A stretch of DNA of 5,644 nt from an uncultured bacterium (GTDB lineage: Bacteria > Desulfobacterota > Desulfobulbia > Desulfobulbales > Desulfobulbaceae). Below are positions 5,224-5,644 of the stretch, piece after piece. Where the stretch lies: the NCBI GenBank assembly GCA_903842475.1, contig CAIMMA010000334.1:1-5644 (forward strand), given 5' to 3'. The position numbers were made by a program, and so were the translations under genes. The number at the start of each line of letters is the position of its first letter. The stretch's first letter is position 1. The notes under the pieces were generated by a model, which was not told where the DNA came from, searched no databases, and saw only the letters and a list, made by a program, of their open reading frames with translations.

Positions 5224-5644
5224 TCAGGCTGAAATATCGTATTTTTTCATTTTCTGATAAAAGGTCGACCGGGCGATGCCCACCAGGGCGGCGGCATCGG
5301 AGATATTGCCGTTGGCGCGCTCCAGGGCGGCCTTGATATGGTTTTTCTCCAGCTCTTCCAGGCTGGGGAATACCTCGATTTTGACCGGTCCCATGGCGCC
5401 GAATTCCTCGGAAAGGGTCAGGATTTCGCGTTCGGTGATCAATCGTCCCTGCGACTGGACCGCGAGGCGCAGGAGCACATTGCGCAACTGGCGGACATTG
5501 CCCGGCCACTGGTATCGGAGCAGCAATTCCATGCCGTTATCCGCGATCCGGGGTTCCTGCCAATGGTATTGGGCGGAGAATTTAGCGAGGAAATAGCTGG
5601 CAAGGGGTTCGATATCCTCCACCCGCTCCCGCAGCGGCGGCACC
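5224..5644 (-). CDS. Sigma-54-dependent transcriptional activator (NtrC family), C-terminal part
   Basis: This is the last 139 codons of an enhancer-binding protein; the 5' part, including the Walker motifs and the GAFTGA loop, lies beyond the window. Visible in order are the PPLRER segment with a following D-I, typical of the end of the AAA+ ATPase domain; the sensor-II stretch WPGNVRQLRN; a linker containing ITEREI; and a Fis-type helix-turn-helix near the end, where LEELEKNHIKAALERANGN leads into ISDAAALVGIARSTFYQKMKK. Proteins of this family bind upstream DNA and use ATP hydrolysis to open promoters held by sigma-54 polymerase. The gene points toward the fibre-like operon, and a consensus sigma-54 promoter lies about 280 bp past its stop codon, so it is the obvious candidate regulator. 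The signal it senses cannot be judged because the N-terminal domain is missing. Family call is near certain; the target is inferred. Confidence 0.97.
   Translation of the reverse strand, partial: VPPLRERVEDIEPLASYFLAKFSAQYHWQEPRIADNGMELLLRYQWPGNVRQLRNVLLRLAVQSQGRLITEREILTLSEEFGAMGPVKIEVFPSLEELEKNHIKAALERANGNISDAAALVGIARSTFYQKMKKYDISA

Overview
The window is 5.6 kb of GC-rich DNA from a Gram-negative bacterium, coded entirely on the minus strand. Its proteins carry Sec signal peptides and one lipoprotein signal, and the locus has a sigma-54 promoter beside an NtrC-type regulator. This style suits a deltaproteobacterium-like lineage (Desulfobacterota and relatives), but the taxonomic guess rests on gene style alone and is tentative.

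Read in the direction of transcription (right to left), the layout is as follows. (1) 5644-5224: the C-terminal end of a sigma-54-dependent activator, with the end of its AAA+ domain and a Fis-type helix-turn-helix. (2) 5223-4868: a 356-bp regulatory region with a 43-bp near-perfect palindrome, a second copy of the palindrome's outer sequence, an AT-rich tract, and a full-consensus -24/-12 promoter (TGGCAC-N5-TTGC). (3) 4867-4076 and 3987-3394: two exported proteins built from tandem repeats around a GNNNxxN core, separated by a gap holding a strong hairpin. (4) 3371-3048: a small exported protein of unknown family. (5) 3026-1545: a lipoprotein whose middle resembles the curli secretion pore CsgG, fused to a peptidoglycan-binding-like segment and a long Ala/Lys/Pro-rich tail. 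(6) 1567-1244: a small membrane-anchored protein. (7) 1211-39: an exported or membrane-anchored von Willebrand factor A (VWA) protein with a degraded metal site. From 3987 down to 39 the genes are 21-32 bp apart or overlap, so this looks like one operon.

My interpretation is a curli-like or holdfast-anchor-like fibre system. Two Asn-rich repeat proteins would be exported through a CsgG-type outer-membrane channel that is also tethered to peptidoglycan, helped by three accessory envelope proteins, with the whole operon switched on by sigma-54 RNA polymerase and probably by the neighbouring activator. None of the usual small curli partners (CsgC, CsgE, CsgF) is recognisable here. The combination of a CsgG-like/peptidoglycan-binding fusion, two GNNN-repeat subunits and a VWA protein is not one I can match to a named system. 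Fibre formation and the amyloid-like fold are inferred from repeat pattern and context only.
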